Below are positions 1-11,742 of a stretch of DNA of 64,000 nt, piece by piece. This DNA is from Lutjanus erythropterus (Eukaryota > Chordata > Actinopteri > Lutjaniformes > Lutjanidae): positions 5,922,836-5,986,835 of the forward strand of contig CM034599.1 in the NCBI GenBank assembly GCA_020091685.1, given 5' to 3'. Under the pieces are notes generated by a model. That model did no database searches. It saw only the letters and a list, made by a program, of their open reading frames with translations, and was not told the DNA's origin. A program made the position numbers and the translations under genes. The stretch's first letter is position 1. Each line of letters opens with the position of its first letter.

Positions 1-2251
1 TTAATGTGACCGTGGGTCTGGATCAGGAGCTGGCCATGCCAAAGGTCAGTGAAAACTGCCATATATATATATATATATATATCTATAACTCCTTGTATAA
101 TTCTTGTACTACACTACTTCTCAAGGGTAAATATTATATTATTATTTAACAGCAATATGTTAATACTTTTGTACTTTGCTTAACTAATGGCATATTTTTA
201 AATCGTTGTATTACTACTTTTAGTTAAGTAAGGTATCTGAGTACTTTTCCACTTGTGTATAAATGAAGACCTGTGCACTCCTCTTTCAGTCTTAACCTCA
301 CAAAGATTGTTCTGTTTTTGGTGCAGGGCTCTTATATGCTGGACTATTTCCAATACCTGTACAAATACTTTGAAGTCGGAGTCCCCGTTTATTTTGTGAC
401 AACGAAAGGCTTCAACTTCAGCACCAAGGACGGCATGAATGCAGTTTGCTCCAGCGTGGGCTGTGATGAGTTCTCGCTAACCCAGAAGATCCAGTACGCC
501 ACCGACTACCCTGAACTGTGAGTTTTCATTAAAATACAAACATCCTAATTTCTTTAGAAGGTTCTAACAACATGTGGCTGCTCAGTTAAACCACTTCTTT
601 TGTTCGGTACAGTGCCAAGTGCTTTCCTGCATTTGTCCTTCCTACTTTCCAATGACAGATCCTTGAACCTGCTGATATCATAGTGACAACCTCTTACATA
701 CTAGCCATCAGCCAATCAGATCAGTTAATGATAAACTCAGTTACATGAACGCCAGATAATGGGTGCCTCTCGCTGATTGTGCCGGGCTGGGAGAGCAAAC
801 ACCTGAAAAATCCCCTACAGTTTCTGTACAAACTGAATCTATTCTATTCAAACTAATGTGTCACGGTTTTGTCCAATAAAATTGACCTAATTAAAACAGT
901 ATCACGCCACGCATTTTTTCACATTAATCCACTTAGACTGAAAGAAGGATTAATTTGAAATGATCTCTCAGATTTTAGCAATACTGGGTTTAAAATGAGC
1001 AAATCCAGATTTAAAATTAAGCAGAGATCTTTTTCACAATAAAAGACTCGATTCAGTAAATCCGTAAAGTTTACTGATGTTTAATTGACATAGTTAATCA
1101 ACATTATTATTATTATTATTATTAGTAGTATTATTATTATTATTTAGAAACAGCTGTGTACCACACTATAAACCTGAATAAGTTAGCATTACTTAAAACT
1201 CAACTAGTTTTTTTTTTGAGGAACACCTTCTCAGGTGCAAGTTTAAAGTTAATACTGGATTTTAATTTAGAGTTCAAAGTTTGGGTTTAACAAAAGAAAC
1301 AGAACAGCAATTTTAATCTAGTTTTAGAATAAAAACTAAACCAAGGTTTAATTTTAATCTTTAAGTTGGCGCAACATAACTTAAAGTTAGATCTTGATTT
1401 AATCGGGTTTAGAAATTAATTCTTGTCGGGGCAGCCTGGCCTTACAGTATATAACTATATTACCATGTGAACACTGTGACAGAGAGGGATTATACTTAAC
1501 AAGACACTTCTGCTTCCTGGAGATAAGAAGGATTATGATGCTATCTTATCATTAGTGTTATCAGTTGCTTACTGGCAAACAGCAAAGCTCTTGAAGGGGA
1601 ATTGCCAAAATTACAGTATCATATGAAAGTGAAAGATGGAGGATGGAAAAAGCTGTAATGTTTAGTAAGAAAGGACAAAAGTCAGCCAAATGGCAAATAA
1701 AAACAAACCCAAAATCAGTTTGGTGGCCAATAAAACTGCCGCCAGCAGGTGGAGAAGATGAGGCACGTTATGTTTGTGTGTACGTGGTGATCTTGTTAGG
1801 GCTGTGGTTTTGGACCCATAAGACACACACACAGCAGGTTGTTGTAGATGGTAAGGGGGATTTATTCAGATAAATAATGATGAAGGGTTGAGGGGCGCTG
1901 GTGGCAGGCAGATGATCAGGGTCGAATGGATGGAGGAATGAGCTGGGACGGTGTTTTGTAGATGGTTGAGCTGAGATGTTAGCACTGGAATCCAGGGGCA
2001 CAGGAGAAAACAACGCTAGGAAAAAAATAGCACGAGGGAAAAGACACAAGAATCTCAAGTAATACGAAGTAAATACTGAGCAGCTGACAGTGAACCACTG
2101 AGCTGGCTGAACAATCTGCTGCTGAGTGGCTGAGGGAGCTGATGTCTTGAGCAGTGAGTTGATGAGGTGATTTCAGACAGGTGCAGAGTTCCACCAGGTG
2201 GATGATTAGGTAGCCACGCCCACAGGACACACACACACGCACACACACACG

Positions 2252-2301
<50 letters not shown>

Positions 2302-5300
2302 GGAGGAGGACACAGTGGAAACAGGGAGAGCACAAGGAAAACCGTATGTTGAGGTGGTTGGAAAATATATTTTAAAACATCAAACTTTTTTCAATGAAAT
2401 AGAATTTTTTTGCAGTTATGGCTAATTTTGTAAACTTTGTTAGACGCACAAAAAGTCACGGTATTATAATATAAAACATGTAAGAACTGTTTAATGGTTT
2501 TTGTTGCATTAAATACAAGATTATTTAATTAGAATCAAAAAGTTTGATATATTTTTATTCCAGATAATAAATACCATTGTAATGTTGTTTGTTACAGTCT
2601 CTGTTGATTGTAATTTGTCTTTGTGAAAAACAACATATCATAGAAATTATAACACAAAGAACACATGTATACCATGAAATTCTTTTGTTGATATAAATCC
2701 TGAAATACATCCTTATGAACATATATTAATAATAAATATAACAAAAAACTTGAGTTGACAGCTGACTGACAGGGTTGACTTCACATACAGGTACACATCT
2801 AAAGTGTAGTCTTATTTTTGAACACTGACATTTGTACTCCTGCCCTCCTTTTAACCTGTTGATGATCTGCAGGTCCTACCTGGCCATTCCTTCTAACTCG
2901 TGGGTGGATGATTACATCGACTGGTTGAACCCTGGATCTGGTTGCTGCCGTCTGTACAGTGGAGGTCCAAACATTGGAGGGTTCTGTCCTGCAAACGACA
3001 GTGAGAAACACTTCAGAGAATAAATAACATTTATACACATTCTTCACCGAGAATTTCCTTATTATGAAAGACATAACCCTTCCTTTATGAACACCTACTC
3101 TGCTCCTGTGTCTCAACAGCTACTTCCAGGTGTAAGGCCTGTTTGAGAGGTACACTTGGTGTCTTCAGACCCAACATGGCCCAATTCAACCGCTTCCTCC
3201 CCGACTTCCTGAGTAACAGGCCTGACCTGAAGTGCCCCAAAGGGTGAGTATTAGAACTGCAAATGTGCACACATACATGGAAAAACATCACAACATGGAA
3301 ACTAGACTCTCACTTGCTTTTTGTCTCTCTTTACAGTGGTCTCGGAGCCTATGACACATCTGTGGTGTTAGATGAGAATGGAGAAATTCTAGGTAGGTGC
3401 TCTCATCATTTTAAACAAAGTTTTTAGGGAGTCCTGCTTACTCAACTGTTATAAGAGCACAAAGCAAAACACAGCTGGACTTAGGGTCAGTTCTTACATA
3501 CTGTATTGTTCCTTCAAAGCTTTCAGGGATCTTATTCTTTTAATAGAAATGGTACACTAAGTGCATCAGTAGACTTACCTTTGTCCCCTGTGTTTCCCAG
3601 CCTCTCGGTTCATGGCTTACCACACACCTTTAACCAACTCTCAGGAGTTCACTGCTGCACTGATGAAGGCCAGAGAGCTGGCCCACAACATCACCTTGAC
3701 AATGAGGAATATATCAGGCACCACATCTGACTTTGAAGTATTTCCTTACACGTACGTACTTTTATTTCCCCAACTCCTTTATCTCATCTTCCCTTGTCTA
3801 CAAAACCTATTATTGCTTCTACAGTGTTTCTTTTATGTCATTTTCATCTTGCAACGTCTTGTTATGTCCTCTTTTTCTTGTTACATTGTTTTTGCCTTGT
3901 TATATCTTTTACATTTTGTTGCACGTCTATTTCCCAAACTCCCTTGTGTAATTTTCCCGTCATCCACAAAAGCTTCTGGTTTTCATTAATTATATGGCGA
4001 TGGCCACTAGATCTACACAGTCCACACAGTATTTTCTGACCAGCATTTGTCTTCCCTCCTTCCTCCAGGGTGACCAACGTATTTTATGAGCAATACCTGA
4101 CTATTGTCCCAGAGGGGCTCTTCAACATCTCCCTGTGTCTGCTGCCGACCTTCGTGGTCTGCTGTCTGCTGCTGGGCTTGGATCTGCGCTCCGGTCTGCT
4201 CAACCTAATCACCATAATCATGATCACCGTGGATACTGTTGGCGTCATGACACTGTGGGGCATCGATTATAACGCGGTGGCCCTCATCAATCTGGTCACG
4301 GTGAGAACACATCTATGACAGGCAAAAGTACACGTATTCTTTACTTGAACAGAAGAACAGATACTTGCATATAAAAAGACTGGTGACAAACTGGAGGTGT
4401 GCAGTTTGAAAGACATGGGTGTTTACTCAGGCTCCTGCCTAATGAAAGAGCTGCATGATGGGAAATGTAGCATCCCATGTTATTGAGCTTGAACCATACT
4501 AGGGACTAAAAATCAGGATATTTTAGTCTCTGCTGCATGGATTTTTAACCATTTTTTAAAAATCTTTAGTCTCTTTTAAGTCCCCCATCATCTTGCAAGT
4601 GCAATGCCAAATGTTTCTTTTCGATTTTTCCCTCATCCTGAAAACATAATCTGCTAAACTTCAGTAGGGCAAGATGTATATAATCCATACCATCGCCATT
4701 ATATTCAACATGCGCTCACTTTTAATATGCATGAGTAAAATTCTTGTCTCACCTCTAAGTGATAATCACCGTTTATGAAAATACTGTATAATTAAAGTGT
4801 GACAAACTTTCAGCCTATAAATAACTGATCATTCCTTACCTTGCTGACTTAATTCTCTGTGTTGTTTGCAGGCGGTGGGAATCTCTGTGGAGTTTGTGTC
4901 CCATATGACGAGATCCTTTGCCCTCAGCACCAAGCCCACACATGTAGAAAGAGCAAAGGAGGCTACGGCGAACATGGGCAGCGCGGTGAGTAACTACAAG
5001 GCAATGTAGAGCAGACACTCACAAGTTTAAAGCAAAACTCAAATTCACTTTTAGTGCCATAGTTATTTGCATAAATGTCCACATGCCATATACAGAGGTC
5101 CTTCAACTCTTCAAAAAATTATCCTAGGCAAAGAAATTGCACCCTAAAAGTTGATGACTCATCTTGCACTTGTACACTAATTTTGCATCCAGTGAAATGG
5201 TTTCTCGCTTTCTTTCTTATGACGCCACAGTAGGGGAGTGTTTGTAGGGGCAGGGCCTCGAGTTGGTGGTAAGGCCGCTACTGATTGGTATCTGAGTTAA

Positions 5301-5786
5301 TATGTTTATTTTGTACCCTGTAGGTGTTCGCTGGTGTTGCTATGACCAACCTGCCAGGCATCCTCGTGCTGGCGTTTGCTAAAGCGCAACTCATCCAGAT
5401 CTTCTTCTTCCGATTAAACCTGGTCATCACGCTTCTGGGGATGGCTCACGGACTCATATTCCTGCCTGTGCTGCTCAGCTACTTTGGTGTGTACTTTATA
5501 GGTGCAACACAGAGGTTTAAAGAGTTGTTGTGAAATAGAATCAAATTTTTGAAATGTCAATTGTTTCCTTTCCTCAGGTCCTGGTGTGAATAAAGCCGTG
5601 CTGCTGCAGGCCCAGCAGGCCAAAGCAAAAGCCAGGCAGGAGCTGGAGATGAGACACGATATCAAACAAGGCTATGATAACCTGAGCTATGAAAGTCCGG
5701 AAGAAACCTGCAGAAACGACATCAGACCTTCAAAAACGATAGCAGCCCGACAGGAGGAGAAAGAGGAGAGAGTGGACCATTTCTGA
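1..5786 (+). CDS. npc1l1: NPC1L1-type sterol transporter, 3' part of gene (last ten exons)
   Basis: Polytopic RND-family membrane protein that takes up cholesterol at the intestinal brush border; only the C-terminal 469 residues lie in the window. Coding exons: 1-44 (partial), 327-517, 2873-3000, 3120-3243, 3337-3392, 3601-3751, 4069-4300, 4872-4985, 5324-5486, 5578-5786 (stop TGA 5784-5786). All introns are GT-AG and frame is kept across every junction. The product shows the cysteine-rich lumenal loop ([19 protein letters not shown]), the block [20 protein letters not shown], and about five membrane segments of the second RND half, including [29 protein letters not shown] and the [11 protein letters not shown] segment fit NPC1L1 rather than NPC1, and the tail lacks NPC1's LLNF-type lysosomal signal, ending VDHF. 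The 5' exons lie beyond the left edge. The ortholog call is from recalled family sequences. Confidence 0.93.
62..83. repeat. (AT)n microsatellite in npc1l1 intron
   Basis: Alternating AT run about 18 bases after the splice donor of the exon ending at 44. The rest of this intron (about 90-250) is A+T-rich with taagta/gtact words resembling the dispersed tacttaagta-type fish repeat also seen at 39860, 41285 and 54310. Confidence 0.85.
518..2872 (+). other. npc1l1 intron, 2.35 kb, with microsatellites
   Basis: Donor gtgagt at 518 and acceptor ctgcag ending 2872. It contains an ATT-rich tract (about 1105-1143), a run of imperfect aggtttaa/ttaaagtta words (about 1230-1420), and a CA microsatellite at 2228-2300 with a few CG interruptions. 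Open frames here on the - strand are translations of the CA repeat. No coding exon seen. Confidence 0.8.
2228..2300. repeat. (CA)n microsatellite
   Basis: About 36 CA units with scattered CG interruptions in the first half and a purer second half, inside an npc1l1 intron. Confidence 0.95.
3765..3965 (+). repeat. Degenerate ttcatcttgttacgtc minisatellite in npc1l1 intron
   Basis: About 20-25 base units built on variants of tttcatcttgttacgtct and ccttgttatatcttttac. The same word family occurs at 42500-42770 in a fyb intron. The open frames crossing this stretch are hydrophobic translations of the repeat, not coding sequence. Confidence 0.65.
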
Positions 5787-6445
5787 GCTCCGACAACAGA
5801 ACTGTTTTCCAACTCTGATGAATAAATACCTCTGAAACAGACTGAACAACAGTGGACGCAGGAAAGGACAGAGATATCAAACAGGGGGTCGCGTATTAGG
5901 CTCCGTATGGAAATCATTAACTTACCTATGTACCTCAATCAGGAATGGACCAGTGGGACTGAAGACAGCAACATACAGTTGTGCAATATTTCTGAGCAAA
6001 AGCAAGAGTGGACAAAAGTTCCTGTCATCCCCGACACGTCTGTCTTCACAAGCACTGCAGCTGGGCAAGATTTGTTGTGCAATTGTGGAATTATTAGACA
6101 GGACAGGAAGTCGACAAATGTTCTTGAATTAGTCTTTTTGTTTGTTTATATTTTTAAAGAATGAATGTAATTATTTTATATGTGTGAATATTTCACATTA
6201 GTACTGTTTAGAGTGATTTAAAGGAACATACACTCCAGTGTTTCATGTTATAGTTTCTTTAATAGCGGTATGGTGGCATTGCTGTAAAAATGTGCAATCA
6301 GTGACAAAATATTAAATGTGTTTAAACATTTGGGATCACGTGTTTTCATAAGTTATTCATGGTACAAAAAATAACTTCTGCACAACAGATTCCACACGAT
6401 AAAACAGTCTATGACTGAGGGCTTGCGTATGGAAATAAACTGATC
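5787..6445 (+). other. npc1l1 3' UTR with candidate poly(A) signals
   Basis: Non-coding sequence after the stop. AATAAA occurs at 5821-5826 and 6434-6439, and ATTAAA at 6311-6316. The 6434 signal is the likely distal end, since repeat-like sequence begins at about 6480. Which signal is used cannot be told from sequence. Confidence 0.5.
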
Positions 6446-6479
6446 AGATTTTAGTGTGTGGATAATTTTGAACGGTTCT

Positions 6480-7640
6480 GAGAAGTTCCAGTTGGTTGGT
6501 TCCTGGGTGGAACAAAAAAAATATCAGGTTTTCCTTGGGAACCAAAGTGGCCGTGTCATGTTCTACAGGCTGTTCTGCAGTCTGTAGCGCCCTCTGTTGA
6601 TGACGTCTTGATTATAACAGTTCTGCTCAAAACTGGTGGGAAGGCAGGCTGTTTCTCTGGATAGCACCGAGGTTCCGGGATCTTGAACGGAACTGTTTCA
6701 AGACCCAGAACTAAGGTGGTGGAAAAGGTGTGGATCTTTTTCACTGCAGCTGTGTTAGTATGAAATAGAAGGTAAACAATGGTTTAATTAATTAAAGTAA
6801 TTAAGATCCTGTTACGTTTAATCTAGCAGAACGTTTCCAGTGAACCAAAAGCAGCACCCTGACAGTAGATAGCATGAAGGTTCCAACAATCTTGAATGGA
6901 ACTGGTTCAACAACCAGAGGTTATTTGGTGGAAAAGAGCCCATAGTGAACCAGCCTGCGTTTCCACCATTTTTTTGACTGGAAGCATTTTAATGAAGGAT
7001 GTTGTCACCAAAGGGTGTGGCACAACAACCTGTGGAATATGAGACGTATGCTTTGGTTCCCAGGGAAAATCTGCTATTTTTTGGTTTCAGCTGGGAACCA
7101 AACCAGTTCCAGTTCAATTTTTTTTGGTGGAAACGGTCTGACAGTCCAAAATTAGGTGCTTGAACCGGGACAGGGCTCTGTTGACGACATCCTTGATTAC
7201 AAAGATTACAGTTAAAACTGGTCGCAACACGTGCTGGTTCGCCAGAAAGCACCAAGATTGCAAAACTCTTAAATGTAGTGGGAAAACACCAAGGAGGAAA
7301 CAAGAAACTGCAGTCTGAGATGTGTAGTTTGCATGTTGGTAGATGATTCTTGTCATTTTGGGAAAAAAAAGTCTAAAACAACGCCTGCAGCTGCTAGTAG
7401 TCCCTCCTAGGACACTGATTGGATAGATAACTTGGAGCCTGGCAAGATGGCTTCTTGTGTGATCTTGTGTATCCAGCTGCCTTGCAAGGCATCCTGTTGG
7501 TCCTCATTTCCACCACAACAACCTGTGGCATATGATCCGCCAACTTTGGTTCCCAAGAAAAAATAATAATTTTTGCTTCCAGCTGGGAACAAAATTTCAG
7601 GTTCCAAAACAAATTATTTTTAGTGGAAAAGGTCTAAATG
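6480..7640. repeat. Cluster of degenerate ggttcc/ggaacc repeat copies
   Basis: At least three diverged copies of a segment containing ggttcccagggaa, cagctgggaaccaa, and ttttggtggaaa(a/c)ggtct occur at about 6490-6780, 7010-7280 and 7495-7640. Matching words such as acaacaacctgtgg at 7022 and 7517, and gatgacgtcttgatta at 6600 versus gacgacatccttgatta at 7183, show shared ancestry. It resembles non-autonomous DNA transposon relics of fish genomes; family not determined. Confidence 0.6.
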
Positions 7641-7738
7641 GGTTCAAAAGTATTACAATATGAGTGAATTCTGATATTTGTTAAAAATAAAAAAGAAATG
7701 AAAGAAGTGTCAAACATTTTGGGTATTTCAAATTTTGT

Positions 7739-9846
7739 TTTATTAACAATGCATCCCTTTGATAGGATTGTATGTTTCTTCAGGTCATCAATGCCCCCAA
7801 AAACATACTGTACACATTATACAAGGGAAACCACGATTCAGGCAAAAAAAAAAAAAAAAGAAAAAAAAAAATCTTTTTAAATTATAATACAGTCTTGAGG
7901 AAAAAATATAAATAACTTTTTTTTCTTCTCTGGTTGAGCTCACTCTATGGTACAGACATATAATAAATAGATCGGATCTGACATCACTCAGCTGATCTAT
8001 GAATCATCTCTCTATGAGTCCATTTGTGTAGCAGCATTATAGCAAAAAAACAAGCCAATGGAAACAGAGATCCCCCGTTTCCCTGGAAACCTTTTACAAT
8101 TCCTTTAGTCATCGCACCCCCCCCTCCCTCCTCCTCCTCCATCTCAGCCAATGACAGACAGTGATATTGCATTGTGGAAACAGATTCAGGGGGAATAATA
8201 TTCCTACAATGTAATGGCAGCATGTAATGGCAACCTATTTAAAAAACAAAACAAAACGTTTTTACAAGCAAGAAACACGTTAAGGTGACGTTACAACTTT
8301 GCCATGCTTGTTGCACATGCAGTGGAAGTGGAGCACAGAGGTAAGAAGGCAAAGAGCTGGGCAGCTGCTGCTGGGTTTATGAGCAGGTTCTGGAAACATC
8401 TGTGAGCGGAGTTTGGTACTAAATCTGAAATGAATCACTCTGATATCTGCAAGATCGTTTCTGCCAGGATAAGAAAAAAAAATCCCCACGGTAAGACAAT
8501 TTTTTTAGGACTTTTTAACTAATAATTTCAACTTTCTATCTTATAATTAACCTTTTTTCCCCTCATCATTTCAACTTTTTACCTTTTTTAACTTATAATT
8601 TTGACCTTTTATCTCATAATTGATTTTTTTATATAATAATTCTGACATTTAATCTGAATTCCTATTTTTCATCTCTTAACTTTTTGAAAAAAAAAAAATC
8701 ATAATTATGACTTTTAATTTTATCATTAATATCTCATAACCATAATTTGGATTTTTTTTAAATCCAATAATTTCAATCTCATATCAGTGATTTTTATCTT
8801 ATAATTTCCAATTCTAATCTCAGAATTTCAACTGTGTATCTCATAATTATGACTTAGCATGGGGAGTTTTTTTCTTTTAGTAGCATAAATGATCTTCCAT
8901 TCAATCTATTCAAAGATCAACCCACCTCCTGAGACGCTCACTAATGATGCAATGGCTGAAGAAAAACATTAAAGGTCCTAAGCAAGTAAAGGTAAAGATG
9001 GCATAAAACTAGCATTAAATTACATGCTATTCTCCTCATTTACTGTGTAAGGGTGGCATATTCTATAGTGCTTTAGAAAATACAATACTAGTGATGTTTG
9101 ATTGTCTGAAGATACAAGAAATAGAAAAGTAATTGGCTGTCTGTGCTGACACGAGGCTACAGGTTGTAGGAAGTGATGAGGCGAGAGAAGCAGAAGCACA
9201 CATCTGGCGAGAACAGATCACAGGTCGGGGTGGGATATGAACCGGGAAGGCTCCAGATAAAAACAGCAGGACCCCTCTGTAGTGTTTTGTTTCATAAGGA
9301 GAAAAGAACGCGGGGTCCGAGGAATCACTGGGTAGACACAACGACATGCCTTATTTCGTTTCATTACAGAAAAAAACACCACCTCTGGAAAGAGATAAAA
9401 TGTTGAGAGAATTTTTCTTTTTCTTTTTTTAAACACAACGTGAGTCTTTGTCTTAATGATCCAGCTTGTCCTTAAGCATTATGTTGATGTATTATTGAGT
9501 GTTGCTCAAGATTGCCAACCCATCTGAAAACAGTATTTGGTTAAACTGCTCCCCCTTTTTCCTGTTTAAAAAAAAAAAGTCTGAGACAGCATTAGGCGTG
9601 TCGGGTTAAATTTTGTTTACAGATACCGACGTCCTTTGTTTCTAGCTTGTGTTTGCTAGAAGAAAGGCGAGTGATGACCTCCTCCTCCTCCTCCTCCTCG
9701 GTGATGAGACTCTGTTTTGAGCAACAGAAACATGCCAAACGCCTCCCCATCCTTATAGCCATGTCTTATATTCTATCAGTCGTTCTGTCCATGTTTGTAG
9801 GGTGGCAGGACCGGGGCTGTGCTGGGGACACAAGCAGGGAGGACGA
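7739..9846 (-). other. rictor 3' UTR and flank (candidate)
   Basis: No coding exon lies between the rictor stop (9847) and the npc1l1 side. A reverse-strand AATAAA (plus-strand TTTATT) at 7739-7744 would give a ~2.1 kb 3' UTR, a plausible size for this gene. The stretch holds an A-rich run (7843-7872) and the TCATAATT repeat at 8520-8860. The exact transcript end is a guess. Confidence 0.4.
8520..8860. repeat. Degenerate tandem repeat of atctcataatttcgactttt-like units
   Basis: About 14 imperfect units of 20-26 bases with alternating cataatt and (a/t)ctttt words (for example atctcataattgattttt, atctcataattatgactta). A+T above 80 percent. It lies inside the presumed rictor 3' UTR. Confidence 0.75.
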
Positions 9847-11742
9847 TCAGGATTCTGCAGGAGGGTCAATGTCGTCTTCAACAGGTTTTGGTAGCTTTGT
9901 CAGGATTGCCTCTGCTTCCTCATACATCTGTAAAAGAGGAAAGAAGAATGTAAGCATGGGATAGTAAACGCAAAGATGTAGAGCTTCAAAAATGTATGCA
10001 TCGTGTCTTACTGGCATGAATTGCACGTCCTGGAAGAGTTCCTGTATGAAACGTCTTGAGGTCAGGCGAAACATACAGTGGGCTAAGAGGTGGGAAACCT
10101 CGGAGTACAGGCAGATGTCGTCAAACGCGTAGGGAAACTTTTCCTTTATCCTGCAGCAAAGGGAGAAAAACAACTTTCATGTTCTGCATATTCAACAAGC
10201 ATCTCACACATTTTGTGTAACAAAAGGAGGAGAGAGGTCTTTACGTCAGTAGTCCTGTTTCATGGCCTTTGGTTCCTACAGAGGAGCTGAGGTTGATGAT
10301 GAGACGGAGCACCTCCTTCCTCAGCAAAACTCGCGAGGCGGGCCCGTCTTCTGATATCGCCTTACCACCTAAATGACAAATATAAGTTTTCGGTAAGAAT
10401 GATTTTTTTGTCTCCCCTTTAGAGACATATGCACAATGCTAATCACATGTAGTTTCAAGCAAAAACCAGGCAGTGCTTTGCAGTATAAATGTGTTATTTT
10501 ATCAGATTTATAAGATGATGTATTTAAATATTTCTGCATACAGAGGTCCCTAAACAATCTTGGAGTGGCATAAATTTAGTCTGGCTGGAAAGCTGAGACT
10601 CTTGTGGATTGAAGGTGCCAAATTGTATTCAGGTGCAATGATGTTAGTCCATAGCAGTTTTATTCTATTAATATTCTGTAATAGTATTCATGTTTCATTC
10701 AGACATTTCCAACCTGTGGCAGTGACAGTAAAATTGAATTTAACAAAAAGCATATTTTGTTATGGAACTAAGGTGAAATGGCATTTTGTTTAGATGACAA
10801 AACTACAGATGATATAAATTAAACACATTTTAATCTTTTAATCATCTTAACAATAAGGAACGCTAGGTAATTTTTACAAAAGTCAACATGTTATTTTCTG
10901 TGTAAAACAGCAAAGTGTTTGAGAACTTGTGGTTCATCGTGGACTCACCTATGACAATGTCACCAGGTGTGGGCGTGCTACAGATTGAGCCTTGTGACAC
11001 CGCAGCGTCGCTGCAGCCCGACACCCCAGAGAACTTAGACTGAGGCATCACCTCCAGACGATGGCCAGTCTGCCCTCCCCATGACGGGAAGTCGACATAG
11101 TCTACCAGAAAAAAGATCAACTGTTATCTTCTGCAAGGAGTTTCAAGTACAGTACAGCTTTTTGAGAGAAATATTCAAGCACTTCAAGCAACTTTTCAAG
11201 GTAGCTAATACAAAAATGTCCAACTCTCAAAGCCTCTTTTATTACATGTAATTTGTGATAACTGCAAATTACCCATAACAAAGTATCAATCTGTCAATCT
11301 TTATTTATAGAGGACACATCATACTGCAAATGAAAAGAACTATAAAATGTAAATAATGTAAGTAAAGTGCCAGTAAAAACTGACCACACTAGATAAAAGC
11401 AAGGCTACAAAAAGTGTATTGTAACTTTGTTTATTTTAACGGCTGTTCATAATAATGTTGATTGTATGTTTTGATCAAGATTATTTAATGCTCGCAGATT
11501 TCCAGAGTAAGGGAACAAAAGAGGAGTTATCTCACCTGTCCGAGGGTGTGTGCTGTTGATCTGCGGCTGTGTGGGGTATCCGAGGACGATGGCTCCTACA
11601 CAGTAGAGGCAGTTCTCGTCAGTGTGATCTTGCAGTCCGGTCTCCTCTGAGCCCACCGTGTGGTTCTGGTTGTCCCCTCGGCTCGCAATCAGCTCAGAGA
11701 TGCTGAACTGCTGCTTAAGTATTGGGAGAGGAGGGCGATCAC
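9847..11742 (-). CDS. rictor: rictor exons 33-37: C-terminal zinc-binding lobe
   Basis: The C-terminal domain is spread over 11536-11742, 10949-11101, 10245-10368, 10012-10150 and 9847-9927. The mammalian mTORC2 structure places a zinc ion on one His and three Cys; the corresponding residues are here in DHTDENCLYC (exon 33) and FDDICLYSEVSHLL (exon 36). The last exon encodes MYEEAEAILTKLPKP and ends PPAES before TGA 9847-9849. The stretch between these anchors (exons 33-34) is much more diverged from human than the flanks. Confidence 0.9.

Noticed and set aside
1979-2335. Cys/Val-rich open frames on the - strand
   Set aside because: They translate the CA microsatellite at 2228-2300 within an npc1l1 intron; no splice or family support.
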